64,000 bases of DNA from Taxillus chinensis (lineage: Eukaryota; Streptophyta; Magnoliopsida; Santalales; Loranthaceae): positions 5,152,550-5,216,549 of the forward strand of contig CM042087.1 in NCBI GenBank assembly GCA_023512835.1. The letters run 5' to 3'. Each line of letters begins with the position of its first letter. Position 1 is the first letter of the stretch. Positions 44,077-56,366 of the stretch are shown here, piece by piece. Below the pieces are notes generated by a model. The model was given only the letters and a program-made list of their open reading frames with translations, did not search any database and was not told the DNA's origin. The position numbers were made by a program, and so were the translations under genes.

Positions 44077-46043
44077 TGTCACGCCCCAATTTCCTTCCAC
44101 TTGGAAATGAGTAGTGACTGCCCATGCCCGCACCCGAAGGGACAAGGGGTTGGTGCAAGCACCTTAAAAGCACTTCTGGCACGGGTGCTGTCCCAAACCT
44201 GCACAACCAGGCTAACATGCCAAGGGGCATGCTCCTGCTCCCAAACCATGCACACAAACACAAATTGAATAACAACATCTCATTTTATTTCATTTCAAAG
44301 ACTAAACATTTATTACAACCCAGTCGGGGAAAAAACCCCTATGATGCCAGGTGTACTGTTACAAATAAAACCAAACCAAATTCCAAAACATAAAACCACG
44401 AGTACAACAAAGGAAATAACATAAAACTCCCAGCCTCAGGGGCCTAGTTCCTCAGCCTTCACCTACCGCCTGCTAAACCCTGCAAAAGAACAGTTTATAG
44501 GAGGGGTGAGCAAACCATAGCTCAGTAGGGATCCAGTCTCCCCGGACCCGTCCCGCTCTACAACATGCATGATATGTGTATGGTTGTGCTCGTGTCGTGC
44601 CTAAGGCTATAGCAACAAACATCACCCGGTAAACACTCTTTACCTGAGCCCGCACTGGAGGGCAGAGGACACCCCGCCACCACGGCGACATGACATACCA
44701 CATCCAGGCGAATGTTGCATGGACACCAATGCAACATTTTCCACCCGAGTCAGATATGGTCAACCACCTCCTCGGGCGCCATACCTACCCTCAGGAATGG
44801 GTGTAGACTTAGCCCACCGTCGTGAGTGCTACCCCGAGACTCGGGACCACGTCCTGGTCAAATCTCAAAGGGGTCCAGCTATTGTGCCTGGCCCATATCT
44901 CAGCTCGATCTCAAACAGATCAACGAACAAGATAGCATTACATCTCAACATGTAAACTCAAGACAAAGATTTACACTTTATCTCGAAGGACCAACATGGT
45001 CGATACAAGCCACACACATCAGCCTCATAGGCTTAAAATCAAATACAAATCAAACACAAGACACACCAGTCACGTAGGTATATCATCAGACACCCATATA
45101 CAAGGTCTCACGGGCATTATATTGAATACATGGCATGCAGGCCTCACAGACATTTTATCAAATACATAGTGTGCAGGCCTCACAGACATTTCATCAAACA
45201 CATGGTGGGCATAAATAAACCCAAAAAATCCTCAGGCCAAATTCAACATCAGAATCAACAGAACATGCCACTGAAGGCCAACATCCATATAGGAGATCAC
45301 ACCTATATGGATTTACATATATATATATATATAGGTGAATATCCTAGAACAGAGGAGAGTTAGGAAGAACAGGAATCCCTACCTCAGACTTTTGTCCTAA
45401 CCTCCACGCTAGACACCTTCCAACGACGCGAACCACCACGGCAACTGCCCGGAGATCCTCTCTCTCTCTCTCTGGCTGTCAGGCGACGGCAAAAAGAAGA
45501 ACACGAGAACCCTAAACTCAAACTCAAGCCCTCATTATATAGACACTACCCACATCAAAACGACGTAGTTTTGATTAAGTAAATCCAGGTTCAAAATGAC
45601 GTAGTTTTGATCACACAAGTTAGCACCTTTCCGCACCCATATAGGCCAAAATACTCAGAATTTCAACATGGTCCTTTGGAGAAAGATCATTAGAATGCCA
45701 AAACCAAGGGAACCATGCAAAAATATGGCTGCACGCCAATTTGAACGTGAATTCCCAATTCACGTGCAACTCCATATGCACTCCAAATGCGCTCAAACTT
45801 CACCCCTAGCCTCCTTGCATCATTTAGAAGACAACCACACTTGCACGTGAAATGGACCCATTTCACGTGCACCTCACATACACGTCCATTTGGCTTGAAA
45901 CTTCTGTGGTAGATAGAGGACATCATTCTAAGAATCTTTCCTTTTGCACGTGAATTCATTTGAGCCCATTCACTAGGTCAAAATCTAGGAAAACTCTACT
46001 CAGAAGGCAAAACTGTGACTAACTCAAGGTACGGGTCCTTACA
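44077..46043 (-). mobile_element. 3' LTR of Tekay-2, 1967 bp
   Basis: On the minus strand it runs TGTAAGGACCCGTACC (46043) to GGGGCGTGACA (44077). It aligns closely with 51535-53491; for instance, only two differences are visible in the first 130 bases. It contains the 36-bp array, (CT)n and (TA)n tracts, and the U3 module at about 45555-45980. Confidence 0.95.
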
Positions 46044-46266
46044 TCCTCTCCCCCTTAAGACTTTTCGTCCTCGAAAAGAAAAGGTGGAATGAAAGAAAAC
46101 GATCACAACCAATGCATAGGCCTCTAACACCCTCTAGCACAAATTAATACACAACAAATCACAAATTATTTCACACATTTATACACTCCACATGGTCATG
46201 TAGCGATGACTAGTTGGGCAAATACCTGATTATGTTGAATTTTGATGCTTGCCCTCCTCCCCTCCT
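46044..46266 (-). other. Polypurine tract and 3' untranslated region of Tekay-2
   Basis: The reverse complement of the CCTCTCCCCCTT tract at 46045-46056 is the polypurine primer next to the 3' LTR. The remainder up to the pol stop is homologous to 6502-6710. Confidence 0.82.
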
Positions 46267-47720
46267 TCAGAGTTGTTCATCCTCGAACAGATCAGGATAA
46301 TGAGCACGCATCTCAGTCTCACGTTCCCAGGTCTCTTCCTCCAGCCCTCGGTGTTGCCACAACACCCGAACCAACGGAATAGTCTTACCTCGCAGCTGCT
46401 TCTCGCGCCTATCTACAATACGGATGGGTGCCTCGACAACAGACACATCCTCTCCAAGATCCAGGGTACCCCAATCTAGCACGTGTGTGGGATCTGGATG
46501 ATATTTCCGCAACTGGGATACATGGAAAACATTATAAACTCTGCTCAAACTAGGTGGTAACGCCAACCTATAAGCAACAGGTCCAACTCTGCTCAAAATC
46601 TCGAACGGTCCAATGTACCGAGGGGACAAATTGGACCCAGTCCCAAATCCCTTATGCCCTCTCCGTGGAGAAACACGAAGGAATACGTGGTCTCCCACCA
46701 AAAACTCCAACGGTCGGCGTCGGCGATCTGCATAAGACTTCGTCCGCTCCGAGCCGTAAGAAGGCGTTGCCGAATCACTGAACTTTTGCCGTAGCCTCCT
46801 GGACCCATTGAGGTCCTAACATAGCTGCCTCTCCAGCCTTCTCGCCCAACATAATGGAGACTAACACGGTCGGCCATACAATGCCTCAAACGGGGCCATC
46901 CCAATCGAAGACTGGTAACTGTTATTATAGGCAAACTACACCAGAGGAAGGTGGGAAGCCCATGATCCTTTAAAATCAAGTACACAAGCCCTCAACAAGT
47001 CTTCCAATGTTTGAATGGTCCTCTCGGACTGACCATCAGTCTCAGGATGGAATGCGGTAATCAAATTAAGTCGGGTTCCCAATGCTTCTTGTAGACCTCC
47101 CCAAAACCGGGATGTAAACCGTGCATCTCTGTCCGAAATAATGGACAAGGGCACTCCGTGCAAGCGGACAATCGCATCAACATACAACTGGCTTAACGTG
47201 CCGATAGAGTCACGCTCTCGAATTGCCAAGAAATGGGCTGACTTAGTTAAGCGGTCCACTATGACCCAAATCATGTCCTTCCTCCCAGAAGTGGTAGGAA
47301 GTCCCGTCACGAAGTCCATGGTAATATGCTCCCACTTCCACTCAGCTACAGGTAAAGGCTGCAATTGACCAGCAGGTCGTTGGTGCTCTGCCTTCACTTG
47401 CTGACAGGTAAGGCACCTGGAAACAAACTCTGCTACACTCCGTTTCAGCCCCGGCCACCAGAACTGCGCGCGAATGGCATGATACATCTTAGTTCCTCCT
47501 GGATGTACAGCCAAACGGGAATGATGAAATTCCCTCAGCACATCCTCAGGCAAGGGAGGTGGTTCTATCAGACGCCCCCGAAATTTTAGCTCATGCTCAA
47601 CTCCTTCGTCCAGGTCCTCGACGGCTCTCCGGCCTCTATCTGGGGCCCGGATCACCTCACGATCCACGTCTCCTAACTGTCCCTCACGGACACGCTGATA
47701 CAACTCTGGTATCACGGTGA
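46267..47720 (-). pseudogene. Integrase with chromodomain, Tekay-2
   Basis: The zinc region [12 protein letters not shown]...CLTCQQVK is intact. The core carries [19 protein letters not shown] and [11 protein letters not shown], so the acidic triad is complete. A TAG near 46936 replaces a Glu codon (LPLV*FAY), and indels near 46710-46790 shift frames. The last open part, 46267-46710, holds GPFEILSRVGPVAYRL, VFHVSQLRKYHPD and the chromodomain-like VLWQHRGLEEETWE, ending YPDLFEDEQL. Very few defects separate this from an open frame. Confidence 0.92.
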
Positions 47721-49290
47721 AAGGACACAGGATAGCTCCCTCATCGCTGAAAGCAGGTTGCACCTGAAGCACTACCAACCGCTCCGTCATTTTCCATTCT
47801 CTCATGGAAACCTCGGCTTTCCCTTTTCTACTTAGCGCGTCGGCTACTAAATTTCCCTTCCCAGGTGTGTAGGAGAGCGTGAAGTCAAACATTTGCAGGT
47901 ACTCTACCCACCTCCGTTGTCGCAAATTTAGGTCTCTCTTGGGTGAAGATATACTGTAGGCTTTTGTGGTCGGTATATACCACAAATTTCTCTCCCAACA
48001 GGTAATGTCGCCAAGACTTCAGGGCAAAAATAATCGCTGCTAACTCCAGGTCGTGTGTTGGGTAGTTTTGCTCATGGGACTTCAGCTGTCGCGAGCCATA
48101 TGCTATGACTTGGCGTTCTTGCATCAGAACACACCCCAGTCCAACGTGAGACGCATCACAATACACCTCGAATGGCACTCCCTCCTGCGGTAGACTCAAC
48201 ACTGGTGCAGTAGTCAGGCGAGTCTTCAACTCCTCGAATGCCTGCGGGCACTTGTCCATCCACTCGAATTTGGCTCCCTTCCGTGTAAGAGCTGTCATGG
48301 ATGCTGCCAACCGAGAAAACCCTTCCACAAAACGCCGGTAATACCCTGCCAGACCCAAGAAACTTCGGATCTCAAAAACATTTGTGGGCCTCTTCCAAGA
48401 TACTACGGACTCAATCTTGGTTGGGTCCACTCTAACTCCTTCGGCAGATATCACATGCCCAAGAAAATGCACCTCTTGCATCCAGAAGTCACACTTGCTA
48501 AATTTAGCATACAAGTGATGATCTCGTAGTGCCTGCAGCACCACGGCCAGGTGCTCCTCATGCTCAGCTTGGGTTTTGGAGTACACAAGGATGTCGTCAA
48601 TAAATACCACCACGAAGGAATCCAGGTATGGGGCAAATACCTGATTCATTAGATGCATGAACACGGCAGGTGCGTTCGTGAGCCCAAAAGGCATCACTAA
48701 CCACTCATAGTGTTCGTACCTACACTTGAACGCCGTCTTAGGGATGTCTTCGCTCCTGACCCTCAATTGATGATATCCCGAACGCAGATCGATTTTTGAG
48801 AACCACCGTGCTCCACTCAGCTGGTCGAATAAGTCATCAATCCGCGGCAAAGGGTATTTGTTCTTTACCGTTACTTGATTCGACTTACGATAATCAATGC
48901 AAAGTCGCAACGAACCATCCGCCTTCTTAGCAAACAAGACCGGTGCACCCCAAGGTGAGGTACTAGGACGGATAAAACCTTTATCTCCCAGTTCCTTTAT
49001 TTGCTTCTAAAGCTCCCGCAACTCAGCAGGTCCCATCCGGTATGCTACTTGTGAGATGGGTCCCACCCCTGGCAATAGTTCAACCGTGAACTCGAAACTC
49101 TGTGTGGAGGCAACTCCAACAACTCCCCAGGAAAGACATCCTGGAAATTCTCGACAACATCCGGCAACACCCTTTTCTCTAAGTTACCTTCCTCCTCAAA
49201 GGTTAGGGTGGCAAGCCTATGGGTAATATTGCCCCATAGCTCCCTCGTCGGTCCAGCTCTCCCCACGATCCCTATCCCATTCACCCACTA
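47721..49290 (-). pseudogene. RT and RNase H of Tekay-2
   Basis: The open frame 47885-48937 starts inside RT and includes [25 protein letters not shown], the catalytic [21 protein letters not shown], and RNase H blocks [22 protein letters not shown] and [11 protein letters not shown]. One indel near 47930 shifts the frame; RNase H then ends with [12 protein letters not shown]. The RT N-terminus (LPPHR, near 49100) is in another frame with a TAA near 49007. The positions broken in Tekay-1 (Gln, Trp) are intact here. Confidence 0.92.
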
Positions 49291-49700
49291 GGGTACATGA
49301 AGATCCTGTGGGTGTAGTAAACGATACTCGTCGCTTATAGCGATCAATCTTAGCCTGGAAGGCCATCAACCATCCATCCCCGGAATCAAACTAAAAGTCC
49401 TCATGGGCATTACGTACAAATCAAATGAGAGGTCAACCTCTCCTATCGTAGCGCACACTCTCGACACATTTGGTGGGTCAACTCCACACCTCCCATTGGG
49501 GACTCGACCCTTAGAGGTCTATCAGCCTCCACACAATCAAGTCCAAGGCTCTCCACCAAGGACTTAGAAATCAGGGAGCACGAAGCTCCGATATCAAACA
49601 ATGCAAAGCAACAACGGTGCGAGATATAAGAATAGTACCTCGAACCACCGAAGGTCCAGCCCCACCTTCCTCGGAGGGTGATGGTAAGTCCTCCATTTCA
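49291..49700 (-). pseudogene. Protease of Tekay-2, active site altered
   Basis: ILISRTVVA precedes a 1-bp change of frame; the active-site codons read Asp-Ile-Gly-Ala-Ser where Tekay-1 has DTGAS. The flap-like region near 49500 is frame-broken. Both changes suggest an inactive protease. Confidence 0.75.
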
Positions 49701-51067
49701 GCTGGTGCCGAGGTAAGCACGAACACTCTGCCTTGGCCTGCCCCACCACTAGCCTCACTTGCCTTCCCTTTTGCTCCTGCTTGCGGTCCACCGGGACGCC
49801 CCTCCGATCCTCCTTGTGGTTGCCTCTCCCCCCCGTGGCCAAGTGTGACCGGAACCAGCCTGACCGGCCCTGCCACGAATGTGCCTGGCTTAGGGGCTGG
49901 GGCCTGAAATTGGGTCCCACCCCTGCTCCCTTGTGCTAAGCTTCCAGCTCCCCCGGCTGTTCCCCTTGCCTGAAACACACCTTGCTGATGTGTCCCACCT
50001 TCCCACAGCTATGACACGTCAAGTCTTGCTTGGGGCACTCACGTTTGACGTGCCCCGACAAGCCACAACAGGTACACCCGCTTGGGAAGTTCCCAGCGAA
50101 GACTCCCCGTCCTCCAAAGTAACGGGATCCGGGCGGAGCCATTGAAGCTTGGCCACCATCCTTGGGAAAAGTCCCACTCCCGGGCTCAACCTTCGCCTCT
50201 TGGTTTCACCGTGCTTGTCGCGCGCGCTCTGCCCCATCCGCTCCTGGTGAGCCTGTCTTCCCTCCTCTAATCCTCTCTCAACAATCTTGGCGGTGTCCAC
50301 GACTTCAAGATAGGTCTTCGATCGCAGCATCTCCACCCTTTGCTTCAGGGCGGGTTTGAGACCCATGGTAAACTTATGGGCCTTCAGGTCCTCCCTTGAT
50401 ATTGTTTCTGGAGCAAACCGACTCAGCCCCCCGGAAATCTCGCTCATACTCGCTAATGAGCGTGATCCCCGCTTTAGGCTGCCGAACTCCTCCCGCTTCG
50501 CCACCGCAATGACTCGGGAAAGAACTCCTTATGGAACAGTTGGAGGAACTCATTCCAGGCCATGGTCTCCATGTCCCGGCTTCCTGAGATGCTAAGCCAC
50601 CATTCCAAGGCTTCCTCCTCCAACTGCCGGACTGCTAGTCTCGGTTGTCTTCCTCCCGGGGTCGAAGAAAGGAGAACACATGCTCGATCTGCCGCAGCCA
50701 GGTGCTCTGCTCCTAGAGGTTCAGCTCCTCCCTTGAACCTTGGTGGATGTTCCTTTCGGAACTGCGTCAACACGTCTCCCTCTTCCCGCCTCACCGACAC
50801 TTCCCGCCTACATGGAGGTTCCGCCTCACGGGGTGGAGAGGGTGGCACTGCCTGTCGTGCCATCATCTCCCGACGCACCTCGTTTAGGATCTCTCCCCTG
50901 AGGTCCTCACGCATGCCTTGCACGTTCTCACTTAGGGCCTGGACTTGGGCCATGATCCGCTCCGGGGGATCATCGCCCTCTACACACTGTCCTCTTCCCT
51001 CTCCAGCACGGGCAGAAGATTCATCTTCTACAGCTGGAGTAGCTCGGGTTACTCTCCTAGGAGGTAT
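49701..51067 (-). pseudogene. gag: gag of Tekay-2, start codon lost
   Basis: The start equivalent to Tekay-1 1720 is ATA at 51065-51067, then PPRRVTRATPAVEDESSARA in frame to MAQVQALSENVQGM at 50953. The capsid (FRKEHPPRFKGG, ALEWWLSISGSRDM) is frame-shifted near 50700 and 50500. The nucleocapsid has CTCCGLSGHVKREC and CHSCGKVGHISKVC (about 49980-50080). Although younger than Tekay-1 by appearance, it still lacks a usable start. Confidence 0.88.
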
Positions 51068-51519
51068 AGTCTACATAATTTAAACCAAACTAGGATCAGC
51101 TTCTCTCAAGCTCTACACACCCTCATCCCCATGGGCCATGAGGTACTCAAGCAATGTTTTACATTTAAACACACAGGTAAATCATAGAAGTACACAGCAG
51201 CAATTCATAGCAACAAGCCTCACAGAAAATCACCAAATTTCACAGCAACAAAATTTTGTTTTTAGTAACAAGTTTCAGCAACACAGCATGTCCAATCACA
51301 ATACTCATACTGAATTTAAACTAGTGCCCTAATGCCAATGCATGTATGCATCCTCAACCCAAATGCAAGTGCCCTACTCCTTGGTCTAACTACCCCTGAG
51401 TACACCCTAGAAAACCAGATAGGACCACGTTGATCAGGCGTGTCCTATACTGCCTCCTGAGAGTCTCAGAAGTAGCCATGCCTCCCCACTATCCTAGGTC
51501 CACCAGACCATGAACTATC

Positions 51520-51531
51520 GCTCTGATACCA
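51520..51531 (-). other. Primer-binding site of Tekay-2 (tRNA-iMet)
   Basis: The reverse complement reads TGGTATCAGAGC, three bases from the LTR end, as in Tekay-1. Confidence 0.95.
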
Positions 51532-51534
51532 TAT

Positions 51535-53491
51535 TGTCACGCCCCAATTTCCTTCCACTTGGAAATGAGTAGTGACTGCCCATGCCCGCACCCAAAGGGA
51601 CAAGGGGTTGGTGCAAGCACCTTACAAGCACTTCTGGCACGGGTGCTGTCCCAAACCTGCACAACCAGGCTAACATGCCAAGGGGCATGCTCCTGCTCCC
51701 AAACCATGCACACAAACACAAATTGAATAACAACATCTCATTTTATTTCATTTCAAATACTAAACGTTTATTACAACCCAGTCGGGGAAAAAACCCCTAT
51801 GATGCCAGGTGTACTGTTACAAATAAAACCAAACCAAATTCCAAAACATAAAACCACGAGTACAACAAAGGAAATAACATAAAACTCCCAGCCTCAGGGG
51901 CCTAGCTCCTCAGCCTTCACCTACCGCCTGCTAAACCCTGCAAAAGAACAGTTTATAGGAGGGGTGAGCAAACCATAGCTCAGTAGGGATCCAGTCTCCC
52001 CAGACCCGTCCCGCTCTACAACATGCATGATATGTGTATGCTTGTGCTCGTGTCGTGCCTAAGGCTATAGCAGCAAACATCACCCAGTAAACACTCTTTA
52101 CCTGAGCCCGCACTGGAGGGCAGAGGACACCCCGCCACCACGGCGACATGACATACCACATCCAGGCGAATGTTGCATGGACACCAATGCAACATTTTCC
52201 ACCCGAGTCAGATATGGTCAACCACCTCCTCGGGCGCCATACCTACCCTTAGGAATGGGTGTAGACTTAGCCCACCGTCATGAGTGCTACACCGAGACTC
52301 AGGACCACGTCCTGGTCAAATCTCAAAGGGGTCCAGCTATTGTGCCTGGCCCATATCTCGGCTTCGATCTCAAACAGATCAACGAAACAAAGATAAGCAT
52401 TACATCTCAACATGTAAACTCAAGATAGCATTTACACTTTATCTCGAAGGACCAACATGGTCAGATACAAGCCACACACATTAGCCTCATAGGCTTAAAA
52501 TCAAATACAAATCAAACACAAGACACACCAGTCACGTAGGTATATCATCAGACACCCATATACAAGGTCTCACGGGCATTATATTGAATACATGGCATGC
52601 GGGCCCCACGACATTTTATCAAATACATAGTGTGCGGGCCTCACAGACATTTCATCAAACACATGGTGGGCATAAATAAACCCAAAAAATCCTCGAGGCC
52701 AAATTCAACATCGAATCAACAAGAACATGCCACTGAAGGCCAACATCCATATAGGAGATCACACCTACATGGATTTACATATATATATATAGGTGAATAT
52801 CCTAGAACAGAGGAGTGTTAGGAGGAACATGAATCCCTACCTCAGGCTTTTGTCCTAACCTCCACGCTAGACAACTCCCAACGACACGAACCACCACGAC
52901 AACCGCCCAGGAGATCCTCTCTCTCTCTCTGGCAGCAAAGAAAGAAGAACACAAGAACCCTAAACTCAAACTCAAGCCCTCATTATATAGACACTACCCA
53001 CATCAAAACGACGTAGTTTTGATTAAGTAAATCCAGGTTCAAAATGACGTAGTTTTGATCACACAAGTTAGCACCTTTCCGCACCCATATAGGCCAAAAT
53101 ACTCAGAATTTCAACATGGTCCTTTGGAGAAAGATCATTAGAATGCCAAAACCAAGGGAACCATGCAAAAATATGGCTGCACGCCAATTTGAACGTGAAT
53201 TCCCAATTCACGTGCAACTCCATATGCACTCCAAATGCGCTCAAACTTCACCCCTAGCCTCCTTGCATCATTTAGAAGACAACCACACTTGCACGTGAAA
53301 TGGACCCATTTCACGTGCACCTCACATACACGTCCATTTGGCCTGAAACTTCTGTGGTAGATAGAGGACATCATTCTAAGAATCTTTCCTTTTGCACGTG
53401 AATTCATTTGAGCCCATTCACTAGGTCAAAATCTAGGAAAACTCTACTCAGAAGGCAAAAGTGTGACTAACTCAAGGTACAGGTCCTTACA
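51535..53491 (-). mobile_element. 5' LTR of Tekay-2, 1957 bp
   Basis: On the minus strand it runs TGTAAGGACCTGTACC (53491) to GGGGCGTGACA (51535), with both TG and CA ends intact. Differences from the other LTR are scattered single bases and short-tract length changes, e.g. the (CT)n at 52916-52932. Confidence 0.95.
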
Positions 53492-53496
53492 ATCGT
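53492..53496 (+). repeat. Tekay-2 target duplication, right (ATCGT)
   Basis: Pairs with ACCGT at 44072-44076; a single C/T difference is compatible with later mutation. Confidence 0.7.
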
Positions 53497-54285
53497 GCTC
53501 AAATCTGACTTAAAACGAAGGAGTTATGACCAAAAAAGTTTTCGGAAGAAAAAATCAAACTCGCCAAAAGATGGTCAATGCCCCTACTCAAATTGCCCGA
53601 AAATGTACTTGCATGAAATACTCCATAACGTCTATTTTGGCGAATGCGGGTCTTCCCAAACAATCCCCAAAAATTGGTCCATTTTAGCATTTTGGATGGG
53701 GGTAAAAAGATAATTAAAAGTTAAAAAACAAAAAAACGAGCCTTGAAGACTCGATGGTTCGAAGCCTTCGAATCTTCGAGGGTTGACCTTCGGCCCTTGA
53801 CCTTCGACCCTGGACCTTCGACGGTTGACATTCGACCGTCGACCTTCGATCCATTGACCATTGACCTTCGACCGTTGACCTTCGATTCGTTGACCATTGA
53901 CGTTCGACCCACCGACCTTCGACCCATTGACCATTAACCTTTGACCCTGCCGACACTTCGACCCTTGACCTTCAACCCGTTGACGTTGGACTTTCGCTAT
54001 TTGGCCTTATTTTCCGTGGGCTCTTTCCTGTGTAGTCACGAGATGCGTTGTTATTAGCTAGCTAGCTATCAGAGATGCTTTTCAACGCTTGTCTGTCACA
54101 TGTGCTCACAAAAAGACAAAAAAAGCAATCACAAGCTGCCTAATTTGCGCACAGGTCGTCCAATCACAAGCTGCCTAAAAAAAACGAAAGAACCTCTCTC
54201 TCTCTCTCTCTCTCTCCCGAACAGCTCCCTCTCTCTCTGCAAAAAAAAACGAATTGTAGAGCTCACTTACCCAAAAAAATACCCA

Positions 54286-54329
<44 letters not shown>

Positions 54330-55306
54330 TTTTCCCGTTATAAAAAAAAGAGGACAGATCCTCACCTTTCTCATTCTTTCCATCCCCAAAGAATTCCCAT
54401 CCAAAACCAAAAAAGGGGGCCAACACAAATCCATTCTCTTTTATCTCCATCAATCCCCATCAAGTTCACAAAAACAGGGGGCATTCTCTATAGTTCCTGC
54501 GTGCAAGTCTCCATCGAATCGGGGAGGTACGTTACCAGTGCCGACAAGTGATCTTGGACAGGGTGCCTCTACCGGAGTAGACTCACGCACATCGGTTCAT
54601 GTTTATTATGTTTGTTGTGTAGCTTTAGATTCATTTTTCTTGCCATATTTGTTTGTTTTCGCTTTTATTATTTTATGTTGTAATGTGTAAGATGTAATAT
54701 GTAAGAAAAAAACAACAAAAGGAGAAGGAAAGGGAGTGATTTAGTTTCGCCCTTGCACACACCACGCCATAGTTCCAATTGTTTTTTTAAAACCATAGTT
54801 TTAATTTCATTGATCCAAGAATAAATCCGTAAAAAAACAAAAAAAAAGGACAAGACAAAACAAAAAAAACAAAAATGTAAAATAAAAAATCATAAAAAAA
54901 CACACAACATGTGATAACGCAATTACGGTCTATATTGTCAGCCGGGGTAGACCAATATTCGGGAAGGCAACAATCATGTCTATCCCTCGGTAGTAAGAGC
55001 AATAATAAAACAGTTCCATTAAACCATTACGCATGGAACCAACATGTTTCTAAATAATAAAAATAGATGAAAAACAAGGAAGCAAAAAAATAAATAGATA
55101 AATAGAAACCTCCTCCTCCTATAGGTACCGAAAGGGTGCTGTAGGGATACTAATCCTTCCCTACACATAACCAACCCCCGAACCCTTATCTCTGGTAATG
55201 TATACCACCCACATTTTAGGTGACCAACTGCACCCCCCAAAACAGTTGGTGTTGACTCTGTACATTTCATCATTCTGTTGCGGCCCAGGCGAAAACCGGT
55301 GATAAT
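53497..55306 (+). mobile_element. Ogre-F 5' LTR, remaining 1.8 kb
   Basis: Resumes the LTR after the Tekay-2 insertion and ends AAAACCGGTGATAATAG just before a primer-binding site. The end matches Ogre-D (22802) and Ogre-E (35608). It contains (CT)n tracts at about 54195-54216 and 54291-54326, A-rich stretches at 54830-54900, and the tandem array at 53745-53995. Confidence 0.75.
53745..53995 (+). repeat. GTTGACCTTCGACC array in the Ogre-F LTR
   Basis: Some 20 tandem variants of a 12-15-bp unit (CCTTCGAC, GTTGAC, CATTGAC combinations), also giving apparent Arg/Ser/Gly-rich ORFs on the minus strand that are not genes. Ogre-D has a different array near the same LTR zone. Confidence 0.85.
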
Positions 55307-55308
55307 AG

Positions 55309-55326
55309 TTGGCAACTCTGCTGGGG
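55309..55326 (+). other. Primer-binding site of Ogre-F
   Basis: TTGGCAACTCTGCTGGGG directly follows the LTR end. It resembles the TGGCGACTC(T/C)GCTGGGGA sites of Tat/Ogre elements, which I recall as tRNA-Arg complementary; the tRNA assignment is not verified here. Confidence 0.78.
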
Positions 55327-56366
55327 AATACACTTAGAGGGTTAAGCCTAATACTAGGATTGGGAGGTTTCTTTTTTTGTTTTTACTTGGATATTTTATT
55401 TATTTATTTATTGATTTTTTAAACTCGTTTTTTATGATAGTTGTGATTTATACGCTTTAATACCATGATAGTTATGATTTACTGTTTTCCATACCTGTTG
55501 CATTCATGCATAACCCTATACCTGGGTTTGTCACAATTTAGGTTAGTGAGGTTTAGTACGGTACCTTGCGCGTTGATCATTATCCGCAATAGGGCCCCGG
55601 ACTCCTCACTCAAGCTTGAGGTTCTTTTAAGGCTCGTCCTTTTAAGACCCCCCTTCGGTAAATCCCCTGGTGTACGAAGCCCTCTACAGAGGAAGTTTGG
55701 GAACCAACAAATAAGATAGGTTTAGAAATAGAAGCCCATTAGGGGCATTGACTCACATGTTATTTGCTCATTTTATGCCATGCTAACCTTTGTTTTGTAG
55801 GGTAGTCCTTAAGTCATCCCTTGTGTCTTTGTGCCTTGCTATTGCTATATACTGTTTACTTATCTCATTCTTTTATCCTTTTGTGCTAACTCTGTCCTAC
55901 GCGAAACTAACATCACTTGTTACTTACCATGTTCATTTCTTATTCTTAACATCCAATATGGGCCCACATAGGACACATGTTCTGTTCCATTCCACCCCAC
56001 ACATAGTCTTGGGTCACATAGACCACCTCAGTACTAGGTCTCCATTCATTCCCACCTAACATACAACATTATTCCACATTGGTCCATAGGTACCTGAGAG
56101 GTGCACCCTCATTCATACATTCACAGCTCTATAACAATTTGCCCTCATACATTGCATCACGTGGACATGTAAGATCCATGCATACACACTTACTTACTCA
56201 CATGTTCATGCATACATGCATGTCAAAAACAAGCAAAATATAAGAGAAAAACAATAAAAATAAACAATAAAAATAAAAAGGGAGCTTACCGCAGTTCACT
56301 TCTGCCACATCCAAGATTGCTCACCGATATAACCTCAGATCCCGACAGCAACAACTATCCACGTCA
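55327..56366 (+). mobile_element. Ogre-F leader, about 1 kb
   Basis: Long non-coding leader between primer-binding site and gag, as is usual for Tat/Ogre elements. About 55440-55490 matches the reversed Ogre-D leader at 22600-22640. Short ORFs (55465-55719, 55790-56059) are not supported. Confidence 0.65.

Noticed and set aside
53632..53956. Arg/Ser/Gly-rich minus-strand ORFs resembling a repetitive protein
   Set aside because: They are the translation of the GTTGACCTTCGACC minisatellite in three frames; no start context or conservation.
54100..54690. 196-codon ORF with Ser/Leu repeats
   Set aside because: Spans two (CT)n microsatellites in the Ogre-F LTR and has no domain; not supported as a gene.
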